A stretch of 64,000 nt of DNA, taken from contig CAVYUN010000001.1 in NCBI GenBank assembly GCA_963771735.1, positions 620,001-684,000 on the forward strand, given 5' to 3'. The stretch is from 66-474 sp963771735 (GTDB lineage: Bacteria; Pseudomonadota; Gammaproteobacteria; Xanthomonadales; Rhodanobacteraceae). The notes beneath the pieces are model-generated. The model saw only the letters and a program-made list of their open reading frames with translations, ran no database searches and was not told where the DNA came from. The position numbers were made by a program, and so were the translations under genes. Below, in pieces: positions 53,991-62,138 of this stretch; within the stretch, counting starts at the first letter, position 1; each line of letters opens with the position of its first letter.

Positions 53991-55094
53991 ATGGCGTCAG
54001 CGTCTATCATTGCCGATCCAGACAGCCACTGGCGTGCATCGCCCGAACCTGCCGTGACTTCCGACGAAGCCCTTTCATACCGCGCCGCCGGCGTGGACAT
54101 CGACGCCGGCAATGCGGTGGTCGAGCGCATCAAGCCGCTGGTCGCGAAGACCTTCCGCCCCGAGGTGATGGGCGGCCTCGGCGGGTTCGGCGCACTTTTC
54201 AACCTTGCCGGCAAGTTTCGCGAGCCGGTGCTGGTATCCGGTACCGACGGCGTGGGCACCAAATTGAAACTGGCCCAGCAACTGGACCGCCATGACACCA
54301 TCGGGATCGATTTGGTCGGGATGTGCGTCAACGACGTGCTCGTGCAGGGCGCCGAGCCGCTGTTCTTCCTCGACTATTTCGCGACCGGCAAGCTCGACGT
54401 CGACACCACGGTGGCTGTGGTGGGCGGTATCGCAAAGGGCTGCGAACTGGCCGGCTGCGCGCTGATCGGCGGCGAGACCGCCGAGATGCCGGACATGTAT
54501 CCGCCGGGCGAATACGACCTCGCAGGCTTCAACGTCGGTGCGGTCGAAAAGTCGGCGATCATCGACGGCAGCGCGATCCGGGCAGGCGACGTTATCCTCG
54601 GTATTGCGTCGAGCGGTCCGCACTCCAACGGCTACTCGTTGATCCGCAAGATCGTCGAACGTGCCGGCAGCCCCTTCGACACGCGCCTGGGTGACATGAG
54701 CCTGGCCGACGCCTTGATGGCGCCGACCACCATCTACGTGAAATCGGTCCTTGCGTTGCTGAGCACGCATCCGGGCATGATCCACGGCATGGCCCACATC
54801 ACCGGTGGCGGCTTGCTGGAAAACATCGTCCGCGTGGTGCCGGACGGGCTCGGTCTCGCGATCGACAGCTCGACCTGGAGCATGCCCGCCGTGTTCGAAT
54901 GGCTGCAACGCGAAGGCAAGGTACCGCGCGAGGAAATGTGGCGCACCTTCAATTGCGGGGTCGGCTTCACCCTGATCCTGGCGCCGGGCGACGTGGCCCC
55001 CGCGCGCAACGCACTCGCGCAATCCGGTCTCACCGGCTGGACAATCGGCGAGGTCGTCGCCGCGGCCGGCGACCAGCGCGTCCACATCGCATGA
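53991..55094 (+). CDS. purM: Phosphoribosylformylglycinamidine cyclo-ligase PurM
   Basis: 367 residues from the ATG at 53991. PurM makes AIR from FGAM in purine synthesis. Family segments: LSYRAAGVDIDAGN, MGGLGGFGALF, LVSGTDGVGTKLKLA, IGGETAEMPDMYPPGEYDLAGF and the ATP loop SSGPHSNGYSL. Homologues usually begin at about residue 22 here, so the GTG at 54054 (346 residues) may be the real start; neither has a good SD. Its end overlaps purN by ATGA. Confidence 0.94.
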   Translation: MASASIIADPDSHWRASPEPAVTSDEALSYRAAGVDIDAGNAVVERIKPLVAKTFRPEVMGGLGGFGALFNLAGKFREPVLVSGTDGVGTKLKLAQQLDRHDTIGIDLVGMCVNDVLVQGAEPLFFLDYFATGKLDVDTTVAVVGGIAKGCELAGCALIGGETAEMPDMYPPGEYDLAGFNVGAVEKSAIIDGSAIRAGDVILGIASSGPHSNGYSLIRKIVERAGSPFDTRLGDMSLADALMAPTTIYVKSVLALLSTHPGMIHGMAHITGGGLLENIVRVVPDGLGLAIDSSTWSMPAVFEWLQREGKVPREEMWRTFNCGVGFTLILAPGDVAPARNALAQSGLTGWTIGEVVAAAGDQRVHIA

Positions 55095-55753
55095 CCCTGC
55101 CCGTCGCGGTCCTCGTTTCCGGCCGGGGCAGCAATCTCGCGGCACTGATCGACGCGCGCGCGGCCGGCACACTACCGGTTGAATTCACCCTGGTCGCCAG
55201 CGACAAGACCGATGCGCCTGCCCTGCGCAACGCGGAAGTGCACGGCATCCCCACGCTCGCCCTCGACCCGAAAAGCTTCGCCTCGCGTCGAGCATTCGAT
55301 GAGGCGCTGTTTGCGAATGTCGCTTCCAGCGGCGCGCAACTGGTGGTGCTGGCCGGGTACATGCGCATCATCGATGCCGCGGTCACCGCCGCGTGGACGA
55401 GCCGGATGATCAACATCCACCCTTCCCTGCTGCCCAAATATCGCGGCCTGCACACGCATCGGCGCGTGCTGAAGGCTGGTGATGCCGAACATGGCGCAAG
55501 CGTGCATTTCGTGAGCGCCGAACTGGACGGCGGTCCGGTGATCGCACAGACTCGCATCGACGTGCGTGATGGCGACACCGAGGAGTTGCTGGCCACTCGC
55601 CTGCTGCCGCGCGAACATCGCTTGCTGGTCGCATGCGTGGATGCGATCGCCCGTGGCATGGTGCGTGAACTCGACGGCAAGGTCTTATTCCGCGACCGCC
55701 CGATCGCGACGCCACTGCAACTCGATCAAGCCGGTCACCTGGCGGCCGCGTGA
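55091..55753 (+). CDS. purN: Phosphoribosylglycinamide formyltransferase PurN
   Basis: 220 residues. It formylates GAR using 10-formyl-THF. The binding loop SGRGSNLAAL and the catalytic triad region (NIHPSLLPKYRGLHTH with Asn/His, later Asp in ELDGG) are present. Coupled to purM. Length and motifs are normal for the family. Confidence 0.95.
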   Translation: MTLPVAVLVSGRGSNLAALIDARAAGTLPVEFTLVASDKTDAPALRNAEVHGIPTLALDPKSFASRRAFDEALFANVASSGAQLVVLAGYMRIIDAAVTAAWTSRMINIHPSLLPKYRGLHTHRRVLKAGDAEHGASVHFVSAELDGGPVIAQTRIDVRDGDTEELLATRLLPREHRLLVACVDAIARGMVRELDGKVLFRDRPIATPLQLDQAGHLAAA

Positions 55754-55815
55754 GCCTGCGTTCAGCCTCGCCGCGTCAGGCTTCACGCCATGATCCGTTG
55801 CTACGTTCGAACACC

Positions 55816-56523
55816 ATGCAACCCTTGCGCAAATTTTGTTTCGTCCTCGCCGTCACCCTTTCCGTCGCATGCGGCACGGCCTTGGCCGCACCGCCGGTAC
55901 CCGCCTTCACGGCGCACTACCGGTTGTTGCGCGGCGGCTCGCAAATCGGCACCGCGACCGTAACCCTCGCAAAGACGGGCGTCGACACCTGGACCTACAC
56001 CACGCAAAGCCGCGGCACCTCGGGGCTCGCCTCCCTGCTGGGCGCCAGCGTCGACGAACGCTCGACCTTCCGGTGGGTCGGCAACCTGCCACAGGGGATC
56101 AGCTACGACTACTCCATGAAAACCGCGATCAAGCAGAAGCGTCGCGATGTGCGTTTCGACTGGACGCACCACGTGATCACCGTGGGCGACAAGGGCACGT
56201 TCCGGTTCCCGACCCAACCCGGTGCGCTGGAACGCCACACCGTGCCGCTGGCATTGGCGGCGGGACTCGCGGCGGGAAAGACCAGCTTCACGCTGCCCGT
56301 CGCGGTGCGCAACCGTATCGAAATGCAGCATTACGTCACGCACGGCAAACAAAACGTAAGCGTTCCAGCCGGCACGTTCGATGCGACACCTGTCGTGCGC
56401 ACCGATGGCGGCGATGCCCTCGAAGCCTTGTTCGAGCCAAGCAAACTGCCGGTACCGGTCAAGATCGAACAAAGCGGCAAGGACGATTTCTCGCTGGAAC
56501 TCGAAAGCTGGTCAGCACAATGA
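55816..56523 (+). CDS. DUF3108 exported protein
   Basis: 235 residues from the ATG at 55816, chosen because a signal peptide follows at once (RKFCFVLAVTLSVACGTALA). The DUF3108 domain is seen in FTAHYRLLRGGSQIGTATV, YTTQSRGTSGLASLLG, ERSTFRW and the C-terminal VPAGTFDATPVVRTD. The family is a periplasmic beta-sandwich of unknown function and commonly follows purN in gammaproteobacteria. A GTG at 55750 in frame overlaps purN and is less likely. Confidence 0.8.
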   Translation: MQPLRKFCFVLAVTLSVACGTALAAPPVPAFTAHYRLLRGGSQIGTATVTLAKTGVDTWTYTTQSRGTSGLASLLGASVDERSTFRWVGNLPQGISYDYSMKTAIKQKRRDVRFDWTHHVITVGDKGTFRFPTQPGALERHTVPLALAAGLAAGKTSFTLPVAVRNRIEMQHYVTHGKQNVSVPAGTFDATPVVRTDGGDALEALFEPSKLPVPVKIEQSGKDDFSLELESWSAQ

Positions 56524-56668
56524 CCTGATTTCGCTTGTTTTTCCGTGAGAACGATCGTACCGGTTGATCGCCATCCTTGCGCAAGCTGGGATCCGGTTCT
56601 GTGCAAGAATGCAACGCCTCTGCTTGGGTTCCGCTTGCCTCAACGGCGAGAGGGGAAAGTCCCGGGTG

Positions 56669-57928
56669 TCAATTCGGCAGCCGCCGGATCTGCGCGCCGA
56701 GCCCGCCGAGTTTTTCCTCGATGTTCTCGTAACCGCGGTCAATGTGGTAGATGCGATCGACGACGGTGTCCCCGTCGGCCACCAAGCCCGCCAGCACCAG
56801 TGAAGCGGATGCACGCAGATCGGTCGCCATCAATTCCGCGCCGGACATCTGCGGCACGCCACGCACGATCGCCGTATTGCCCTCGACCTTGATGTCGGCG
56901 CCGAGGCGATGCAGTTCCTGCACGTGCATGAAGCGGTTCTCGAACACGGTTTCCGTGATTACGCCGGTGCCCTCGGCCACGCAGTTGAGCGCAGTGAACT
57001 GGGCCTGCATGTCGGTCGGGAAAGCCGGATAGGGAGCGGTGGTGACGTCGACGGCACGTGGACGGTGGCCACGCATGTCCAGTTCGATCGCGTCTTCCTC
57101 ACAATTGATGTGTGCGCCGGCATCCTCGAGTTTCGACAGCACCGACTTCAGCAGGTCGGGACGGGTGTGCTTGGCGCGCACGCGCCCGCCCGTGATCGCG
57201 CCGGCGACGAGGAAGGTGCCGGTCTCGATGCGGTCGGGCAAGACGTTGTAATCGGCACCGTGCAAACGCTCGACGCCATCGATCACGAGTTCGGTAGTGC
57301 CGATGCCGCCGATCTTCGCGCCCATCGCGTTGAGGCAGTCGGCGAGGTCGCACACCTCGGGTTCCTCGGCAGCGTTTTCGATGATGGTGGTACCACTGGC
57401 CAGCACCGCCGCCATCATGATGTTTTCGGTGCCGGTTACCGTGACCATGTCCATCACCACGCGCGCACCCTTCAGGCGTTTCGCACGCGCCTTGATGTAG
57501 CCGTTCTCGACGGCGATGTCCGCGCCCAGCGCGCGCAGACCCTTGATGTGCTGGTCGACCGGCCGTGATCCGATAGCGCAGCCGCCCGGCAACGACACCT
57601 CGGCCTGGCCGTACTTGGCGATCAGAGGGCCCAGCACCACGATCGACGCACGCATGGTCTTGACCAGCTCGTAGGGCGCGAAGAAACGGTGGGTTGGACG
57701 CGGATCGACCCGGATCCGCATGTGCTCGTCCACCACCAGCTCCGCACCCATCTGCCCGAGCAGTTCCATGGTGGTGGTGACGTCGTGAAGGTGCGGCACA
57801 TTGCCGATGGTGACCGGCTCGTCCGCCAGCAGGCAGGCCGCCAGGATCGGCAGGACCGCATTCTTGGCACCGGAAATCCACACGTCACCGTTGAGCGGTT
57901 TGCCGCCCGAAATCACGATTCTGGCCAT
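56669..57928 (-). CDS. murA: UDP-N-acetylglucosamine 1-carboxyvinyltransferase MurA
   Basis: 419 residues. MurA adds enolpyruvate from PEP to UDP-GlcNAc, the first committed step of peptidoglycan synthesis. The catalytic cysteine is present (Cys117 in LPGGCAIGSRP), so the enzyme should be fosfomycin-sensitive. N-terminal SGAKNAVLPILAA and the EPSP-synthase repeats are normal. The ATG overlaps the last base of the ibaG stop, the common ibaG-murA pairing. Confidence 0.97.
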   Translation of the reverse strand: MARIVISGGKPLNGDVWISGAKNAVLPILAACLLADEPVTIGNVPHLHDVTTTMELLGQMGAELVVDEHMRIRVDPRPTHRFFAPYELVKTMRASIVVLGPLIAKYGQAEVSLPGGCAIGSRPVDQHIKGLRALGADIAVENGYIKARAKRLKGARVVMDMVTVTGTENIMMAAVLASGTTIIENAAEEPEVCDLADCLNAMGAKIGGIGTTELVIDGVERLHGADYNVLPDRIETGTFLVAGAITGGRVRAKHTRPDLLKSVLSKLEDAGAHINCEEDAIELDMRGHRPRAVDVTTAPYPAFPTDMQAQFTALNCVAEGTGVITETVFENRFMHVQELHRLGADIKVEGNTAIVRGVPQMSGAELMATDLRASASLVLAGLVADGDTVVDRIYHIDRGYENIEEKLGGLGAQIRRLPN

Positions 57929-58158
57929 CAGCCTGCTTCCGCCAGTGTCAACGTTCGCAGCGAAAGCGCGTGAACTTCCCGGCCCATGCGATCACCCAGC
58001 ACCGCATAGACCATGCGGTGGCGCGCAAGGGTGGGCTGATCGACGAAGGCATCAGCCACGATGAGGGCCTGGAAATGCACGTCGTCAGGGCTGTCGACGT
58101 CGACGCGGGCGCCGGGAAATGCTTCTTCCAGCAGGGATTTCAACTCGCGGGATTGCAT
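57928..58158 (-). CDS. ibaG: BolA family protein IbaG
   Basis: 76 residues, BolA/IbaG fold: LKSLLEEAFPGARVDV, the histidine in DDVHFQALIV, and ARHRMVYAVLG with the conserved His/Arg. IbaG partners monothiol glutaredoxin in iron-sulfur traffic and acid response. It lies directly upstream of murA, as in most gammaproteobacteria. Divergent from kdsD across a 147-base spacer. Confidence 0.9.
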   Translation of the reverse strand: MQSRELKSLLEEAFPGARVDVDSPDDVHFQALIVADAFVDQPTLARHRMVYAVLGDRMGREVHALSLRTLTLAEAG

Positions 58159-58191
58159 GAACCGCTCTCTAACGAAGGGCAGGCGACGTGA

Positions 58192-58242
58192 CCTTTCTCA
58201 CATTCCGGAATGCGGGAAAGGACCAAGCGCGGCCTGTAGAAT
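58192..58242. promoter_or_regulatory. Nested inverted repeat and -10 box between ibaG and kdsD
   Basis: CATTCCGGAATG (58201-58212) is a perfect palindrome, and outside it CCTTTC (58192-58197) pairs with GAAAGG (58216-58221). A TAGAAT -10-like box for kdsD lies at 58237-58242. The symmetric site lies 34-63 bases upstream of ibaG and 85 upstream of kdsD, suited to control both divergent units. No regulator is assigned. Confidence 0.4.
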
Positions 58243-58305
58243 GCCAGTCGGCGATGTTACTGGAAATCGCGTGATGGCAGAACGCCGGTACAGGAGTACA
58301 CAATC

Positions 58306-59322
58306 ATGAACGCGCGCACCGCTGAATATCCCGCCGCAACGTTTCCCGGTCGTGACCGCGCTGCCTTGGTGGCCAGCGCGCGCAAGGTCATCGGCATCGA
58401 GGCCCGCGGCATCGAAGATCTCGCATCACGCATCGACGGGGATTTCAGCAAGGCCTGTCAGTTGATTCTGGCCAGCTCGGGCCGCGTGGTGGTATCCGGA
58501 ATGGGCAAGTCCGGGCACATCGCGCGCAAGACCGCGGCCACCCTCGCCTCCACCGGCACCCCGGCGTTCTTCGTGCATCCGGGCGAGGCCAGCCATGGCG
58601 ACATCGGGATGATCACCCGGCACGATATCGTGCTGCTGCTTTCCAATTCCGGCGAAACCGAGGAAATCCTCACCATCGTCCCGTTCCTCAAACGCCAAGG
58701 CAATGCACTGATCGCGATGACCGGCAACCCGGGGTCATCGTTGGCGCGCGATGCCGACGCCCACCTCGACGCCAGCGTTTCCATCGAAGCCTGCCCGCTC
58801 GGACTTGCGCCCACGGCGAGCACGACTGCGGCGTTGGTGTTGGGTGATGCCCTGGCCGTCGCGCTGCTGGAGGCGCGCGGCTTCACTGCCGACGACTTCG
58901 CGCGCTCGCACCCAGCGGGTGCGCTGGGGCGCCGGTTGCTCAAGATCTCTGACGTCATGCACACAGGCGCCGCAATTCCATCCGTGGAGGGGGATGCCAC
59001 CCTCACCGAAGCGCTGATGGAAATGTCGCGCAAGGGCCTTGGCATGACAGCCATCGTCGATGCGGATGGCCTGCTGCTGGGCGTGTTCACCGATGGCGAC
59101 CTGCGTCGCAGCCTCGACGACCACGAAGTCGATCTGCGCTCGACCCCGGTCAGCCGGGCCATGAGTCGTAATCCCAAGACGATCGGACCGGACAAGCTGG
59201 CCGCCGAAGCAGCGCAGCTGATGGAAGCGCACAAGATCCATGCGCTGCTGGTCGTGGATCAGGACCGCCGCGTGGTGGGCGCACTGAATATCCATGACCT
59301 GTTGCGCGCGCGGGTAGTCTGA
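58306..59322 (+). CDS. kdsD: Arabinose-5-phosphate isomerase KdsD
   Basis: 338 residues. It converts ribulose 5-phosphate to arabinose 5-phosphate for Kdo. SIS domain about 45-180 (SGMGKSGHIARKTAATLASTG, with the catalytic His in HPGEASHGD) and two CBS domains (about 210-265 and 275-335). ATG preceded by AGGAG 9 bases upstream. First of kdsD-kdsC-lptC-lptA-lptB, the conserved Kdo/LPS-export operon. Confidence 0.96.
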   Translation: MNARTAEYPAATFPGRDRAALVASARKVIGIEARGIEDLASRIDGDFSKACQLILASSGRVVVSGMGKSGHIARKTAATLASTGTPAFFVHPGEASHGDIGMITRHDIVLLLSNSGETEEILTIVPFLKRQGNALIAMTGNPGSSLARDADAHLDASVSIEACPLGLAPTASTTAALVLGDALAVALLEARGFTADDFARSHPAGALGRRLLKISDVMHTGAAIPSVEGDATLTEALMEMSRKGLGMTAIVDADGLLLGVFTDGDLRRSLDDHEVDLRSTPVSRAMSRNPKTIGPDKLAAEAAQLMEAHKIHALLVVDQDRRVVGALNIHDLLRARVV

Positions 59323-59362
59323 CTGAAACCGTCTGAACGTGCTGCAGCGGTCAGCTTGCGCG

Positions 59363-59422
59363 CCAGCGATGCCCGGACTGCTCGTGTACTGGCGTGTACA
59401 CTCCGATTACTGCGCTCCGGCG
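59363..59422 (+). repeat. Dispersed 60-bp repeat, copy B (kdsD-kdsC spacer)
   Basis: Matches 23243-23302 at 50 of 60 positions by eye. The potential hairpin is perfect in this copy (GTGTAC-TGGCGT-GTACAC). The frame starting at 59370 reads ARTARVLACTLRLLRSG. Here the repeat is in the sense of the surrounding operon, within the 166-base kdsD-kdsC spacer. Confidence 0.6.
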
Positions 59423-59488
59423 ATGTGCAATCCGCCATCGCTCGCAATGGGCCTCAACCCGATCTCTCGGACCACCGACCTCGCATTC

Positions 59489-60019
59489 ATGAGTTCACTT
59501 ATCGACATCCCGCAAGACGTCGTTGCCCGTGCAGCGAAGATCAAGCTGGTAGCCTTCGACGTGGATGGCACCCTGACCGACGGCCGCCTGTGGATGACCG
59601 AGGACGGGCGCGAGATCAAGGCATTCCACGTGCACGACGGGCTCGGCATCAAGCGGCTGCGCGAGCGCGGTGTCGAAATCGCGCTGATCAGCGCACGCAT
59701 CAGCCACGCGGTCGAATTGCGCGCCGAACAACTCGGCATCGATCACGTCTATCAAGGCAAGACCGACAAGCTGGGCTGCCTGCAGGACATCCTGCGTGCG
59801 ACCGGCTTGAACGCCCAGCATGCCTGCTACGTCGGCGATGATCTGCCCGACTTGCCTGCGATGCAGATCTGCGGGCTTGCCATCGCGGTCGCCGATGCGC
59901 GTCCGGAAGTCGCCGCCACGGCGCATTGGCAGACAGCCACGGCAGGCGGCCGCGGCGCCGCGCGCGAGGTGTGCGATTTCATTGTCGCGGCGCTGCCGCC
60001 GGAACAAGATCCGGCATGA
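59489..60019 (+). CDS. kdsC: Kdo-8-phosphate phosphatase KdsC
   Basis: 176 residues from the ATG at 59489. HAD-family phosphatase releasing Kdo from Kdo-8-phosphate: FDVDGTLTDG with Asp24 nucleophile and Asp26 acid/base, ISAR (motif II), the conserved Lys in YQGKTDKLG and GDDLPDLPAM (motif III). It is a cap-less C0 type, normally a tetramer. Its stop overlaps lptC by ATGA. The longer open frame upstream contains the dispersed repeat and is not conserved-looking. Confidence 0.95.
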   Translation: MSSLIDIPQDVVARAAKIKLVAFDVDGTLTDGRLWMTEDGREIKAFHVHDGLGIKRLRERGVEIALISARISHAVELRAEQLGIDHVYQGKTDKLGCLQDILRATGLNAQHACYVGDDLPDLPAMQICGLAIAVADARPEVAATAHWQTATAGGRGAAREVCDFIVAALPPEQDPA

Positions 60020-60594
60020 AGGATCGCCGCACCCTTACGTGGCTTATCGCGCTGGCCGTCGCGGCGGCGACAACGCAATTGCTGGTCTGGTGGTTCAGGC
60101 CACCGCCAAAACCGGTCGCGATCGTCGGGCCGCCACGATCGAGTTACGAACTCACCAATTTCACGTTGCACGCATTCGGGCAGGACGGCAAGCTCGCTTT
60201 CACGATGACCGCACCCCATCTGGCACGCCGCGAAGGCAACGATTCGCTGTACGTGAACGCGCCCAGATACTTTTTCGTCGCCAGTGACGGCTCCGACTGG
60301 GATGGCACCTCGCAATACGCGTGGATCAGTTCCGACAACAACCTGGTCAAGCTGATCGGCAAGGTCGACATGCGCCGGCCGCCCACCAAGACCGTTTCGG
60401 AGGCCGAGATCCACACTGCCGACGCTACCGTGTGGACCCAGGACAAGCGCATGGCCACCGCCGCCCCGAGCGTGATTCAGGAGCCCGGCTCTATACTGCG
60501 CGGCGTCGGCATGAAGGCCGACTTCAATACCCGAACCCTGGAGTTGCTCTCCGATGTCCACGGCACCCTCAAACCGCACACGCGCGCGAATTGA
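60016..60594 (+). CDS. lptC: LPS export protein LptC
   Basis: 192 residues, one N-terminal membrane helix (about 8-27) and a periplasmic beta-jellyroll of the LptC/YrbK type (YELTNFTLHAFGQDGKLAFTMT region). LptC takes LPS from the LptB2FG transporter and passes it to LptA. It overlaps kdsC by four bases and lptA by 41 bases. Confidence 0.9.
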   Translation: MKDRRTLTWLIALAVAAATTQLLVWWFRPPPKPVAIVGPPRSSYELTNFTLHAFGQDGKLAFTMTAPHLARREGNDSLYVNAPRYFFVASDGSDWDGTSQYAWISSDNNLVKLIGKVDMRRPPTKTVSEAEIHTADATVWTQDKRMATAAPSVIQEPGSILRGVGMKADFNTRTLELLSDVHGTLKPHTRAN

Positions 60595-61231
60595 TGTTTT
60601 GATTTTGTTCGTCGCAGCGCTGGGCGCGTGCGGCCTCGCGCAGGCAAGGCAATCGGACAAGAACCAGCCGATCAACATCAACGCCAACGCGTTCTCCGGC
60701 AGCCAGGACAGCGGAAAGATCGTCTTCACCGGCAGCGTGATCCTCGATCAAGGCACGTTCCATGCAGACGGCGGCCAAGCCACCGGCTACACCGATCCCA
60801 ACGACACCAGCCAATGGCAGCGCGTGGTGCTGACCGGTAACCCTGCGCATTTCCAGCAGACCCAGGACAGCGGAACCCTCGTGCATGGCCAGGCCAGCAC
60901 CATTGACTACAAGGTGTCCGAGAACACCGTGATCCTGACCGGGAATGCCGAGGTCGTGCAACAAGGTCGTGGCGAATTTCACGGAGACAGGCTCGTGTAC
61001 AACACCGACACCGGCGAAATCGCCGGCACACCCGCCGCTGGAGGACGCGTGCATATAACCCTGCAGCCGCGCACGAAACCTGCGCCTGCCAAGTCCGCAA
61101 CCCCAAAGCCCGCGACCGGCGGCACGGCGGCGGCAACCCCCGCATCCCCAGGCAGCGCATCGACGTCTATCGCAAAACCGATGCAGGCGCCCCAGATGCC
61201 CGCCCCTGCATCGTCCTCCGGAACGCACTGA
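60554..61231 (+). CDS. lptA: LPS transport periplasmic protein LptA
   Basis: 225 residues. Signal peptide (DVLILFVAALGACGLAQA) then the OstA-like beta-jellyroll (INANAFSGSQDSGKIVFTGSV) that forms the LPS bridge across the periplasm. The C-terminal 65 residues are a Pro/Ala/Thr/Ser-rich tail not needed for the fold. It starts 41 bases before lptC ends, so the N-terminal signal is encoded inside lptC in another frame. Confidence 0.9.
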   Translation: MSTAPSNRTRARIDVLILFVAALGACGLAQARQSDKNQPININANAFSGSQDSGKIVFTGSVILDQGTFHADGGQATGYTDPNDTSQWQRVVLTGNPAHFQQTQDSGTLVHGQASTIDYKVSENTVILTGNAEVVQQGRGEFHGDRLVYNTDTGEIAGTPAAGGRVHITLQPRTKPAPAKSATPKPATGGTAAATPASPGSASTSIAKPMQAPQMPAPASSSGTH

Positions 61232-61234
61232 TCC

Positions 61235-61954
61235 ATGTTGTCCGCGCAGGGGCTGCAAAAAAGCTTCCGCTCCCGGCAAGTGGTGCAGGATTTCGGGTTT
61301 GAAATCCGCCAAGGCGAGATCGTTGGCCTGCTGGGCCCCAACGGTGCCGGCAAGACCACCTGCTTTTACATGGTGGTCGGCCTGATCGAGCCCGACGGCG
61401 GTCGGATCACCCTGGACGGCGAGGACATCACCGGCCTGCCCATGCACCAGCGTGCGCGCAAGGGTATCGGCTACCTGCCCCAGGAGGCTTCGGTATTCCG
61501 GCGCCTGTCGGTCGCGGACAACGTCATGGCCGTGCTGGAGTTGCGCAGCGACCTGGCCGCCGACGCGCGCCAGCGCGAACTCGATGCATTGCTCGACGAA
61601 TTGAAGATCGCGCACATCGCGACCCAGAAAGGCATCAGTCTCTCCGGCGGCGAGCGGCGACGCGTCGAGATCGCACGTGCGCTGGCAGCCAATCCGCGGT
61701 TCATGCTCCTGGACGAGCCGTTCGCCGGCGTCGATCCCATTTCGGTGGGTGAAATCCAGCGCATCGTGCGACACCTGCGCGACCGCGGCATCGGCGTGCT
61801 GGTCACCGACCACAACGTGCGCGAGGCGCTCGGTATCTGCGAACACGCCTACATCCTCAACGAGGGCAAGGTCCTCGCGCGCGGCACGCCAGCCGAAATT
61901 CTCTCGCACAAGCAAGTACGCGAGGTTTACCTCGGGCACGAATTCAGGATGTAG
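61235..61954 (+). CDS. lptB: LPS export ABC transporter ATPase LptB
   Basis: 239 residues. Walker A GPNGAGKTT (34-42), signature LSGGERRR, Walker B FMLLDEPFAGVDP and the switch His in TDHNVREAL. LptB drives extraction of LPS from the inner membrane with LptFG, which are encoded elsewhere. It begins 3 bases after lptA stops and precedes rpoN, as in most gammaproteobacteria. Confidence 0.96.
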   Translation: MLSAQGLQKSFRSRQVVQDFGFEIRQGEIVGLLGPNGAGKTTCFYMVVGLIEPDGGRITLDGEDITGLPMHQRARKGIGYLPQEASVFRRLSVADNVMAVLELRSDLAADARQRELDALLDELKIAHIATQKGISLSGGERRRVEIARALAANPRFMLLDEPFAGVDPISVGEIQRIVRHLRDRGIGVLVTDHNVREALGICEHAYILNEGKVLARGTPAEILSHKQVREVYLGHEFRM

Positions 61955-61958
61955 CGTC

Positions 61959-62048
61959 GGACGCCGAAGGACCTGCTGCGCCGGGCAGCCTGAGCTGCAG
62001 GCAACCCGCGATCCCCCATGATCGACCCGCGATGGTTCTTCGGCGTCC
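61959..62048. repeat. 90-base structured palindrome between lptB and rpoN
   Basis: Outer arms GGACGCCGAAGGAC (61959-61972) and GTTCTTCGGCGTCC (62035-62048) pair over 14 bases with one G-T pair. Inside, GCTGC-GCCGG-GCAGC forms a further hairpin, and more pairing is possible. No ORF. It could be a MITE-like repeat, an mRNA structure in the lptB-rpoN transcript, or a small RNA. Confidence 0.45.
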
Positions 62049-62138
62049 GTGCATGCCTTAAAGCAAAAAACGTGCCGTTGCACTACCCATCGGCCCGACC
62101 GTGATATAGGATGCCAGCGACTGCCCTCGAATGTCGCC

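Noticed and set aside
53969..54010. TTGACA (53969-53974) with TATCAT (54005-54010) as the purM promoter
   Set aside because: The 30-base spacing is far from 17 and no -10 box lies at the right distance from TTGACA.
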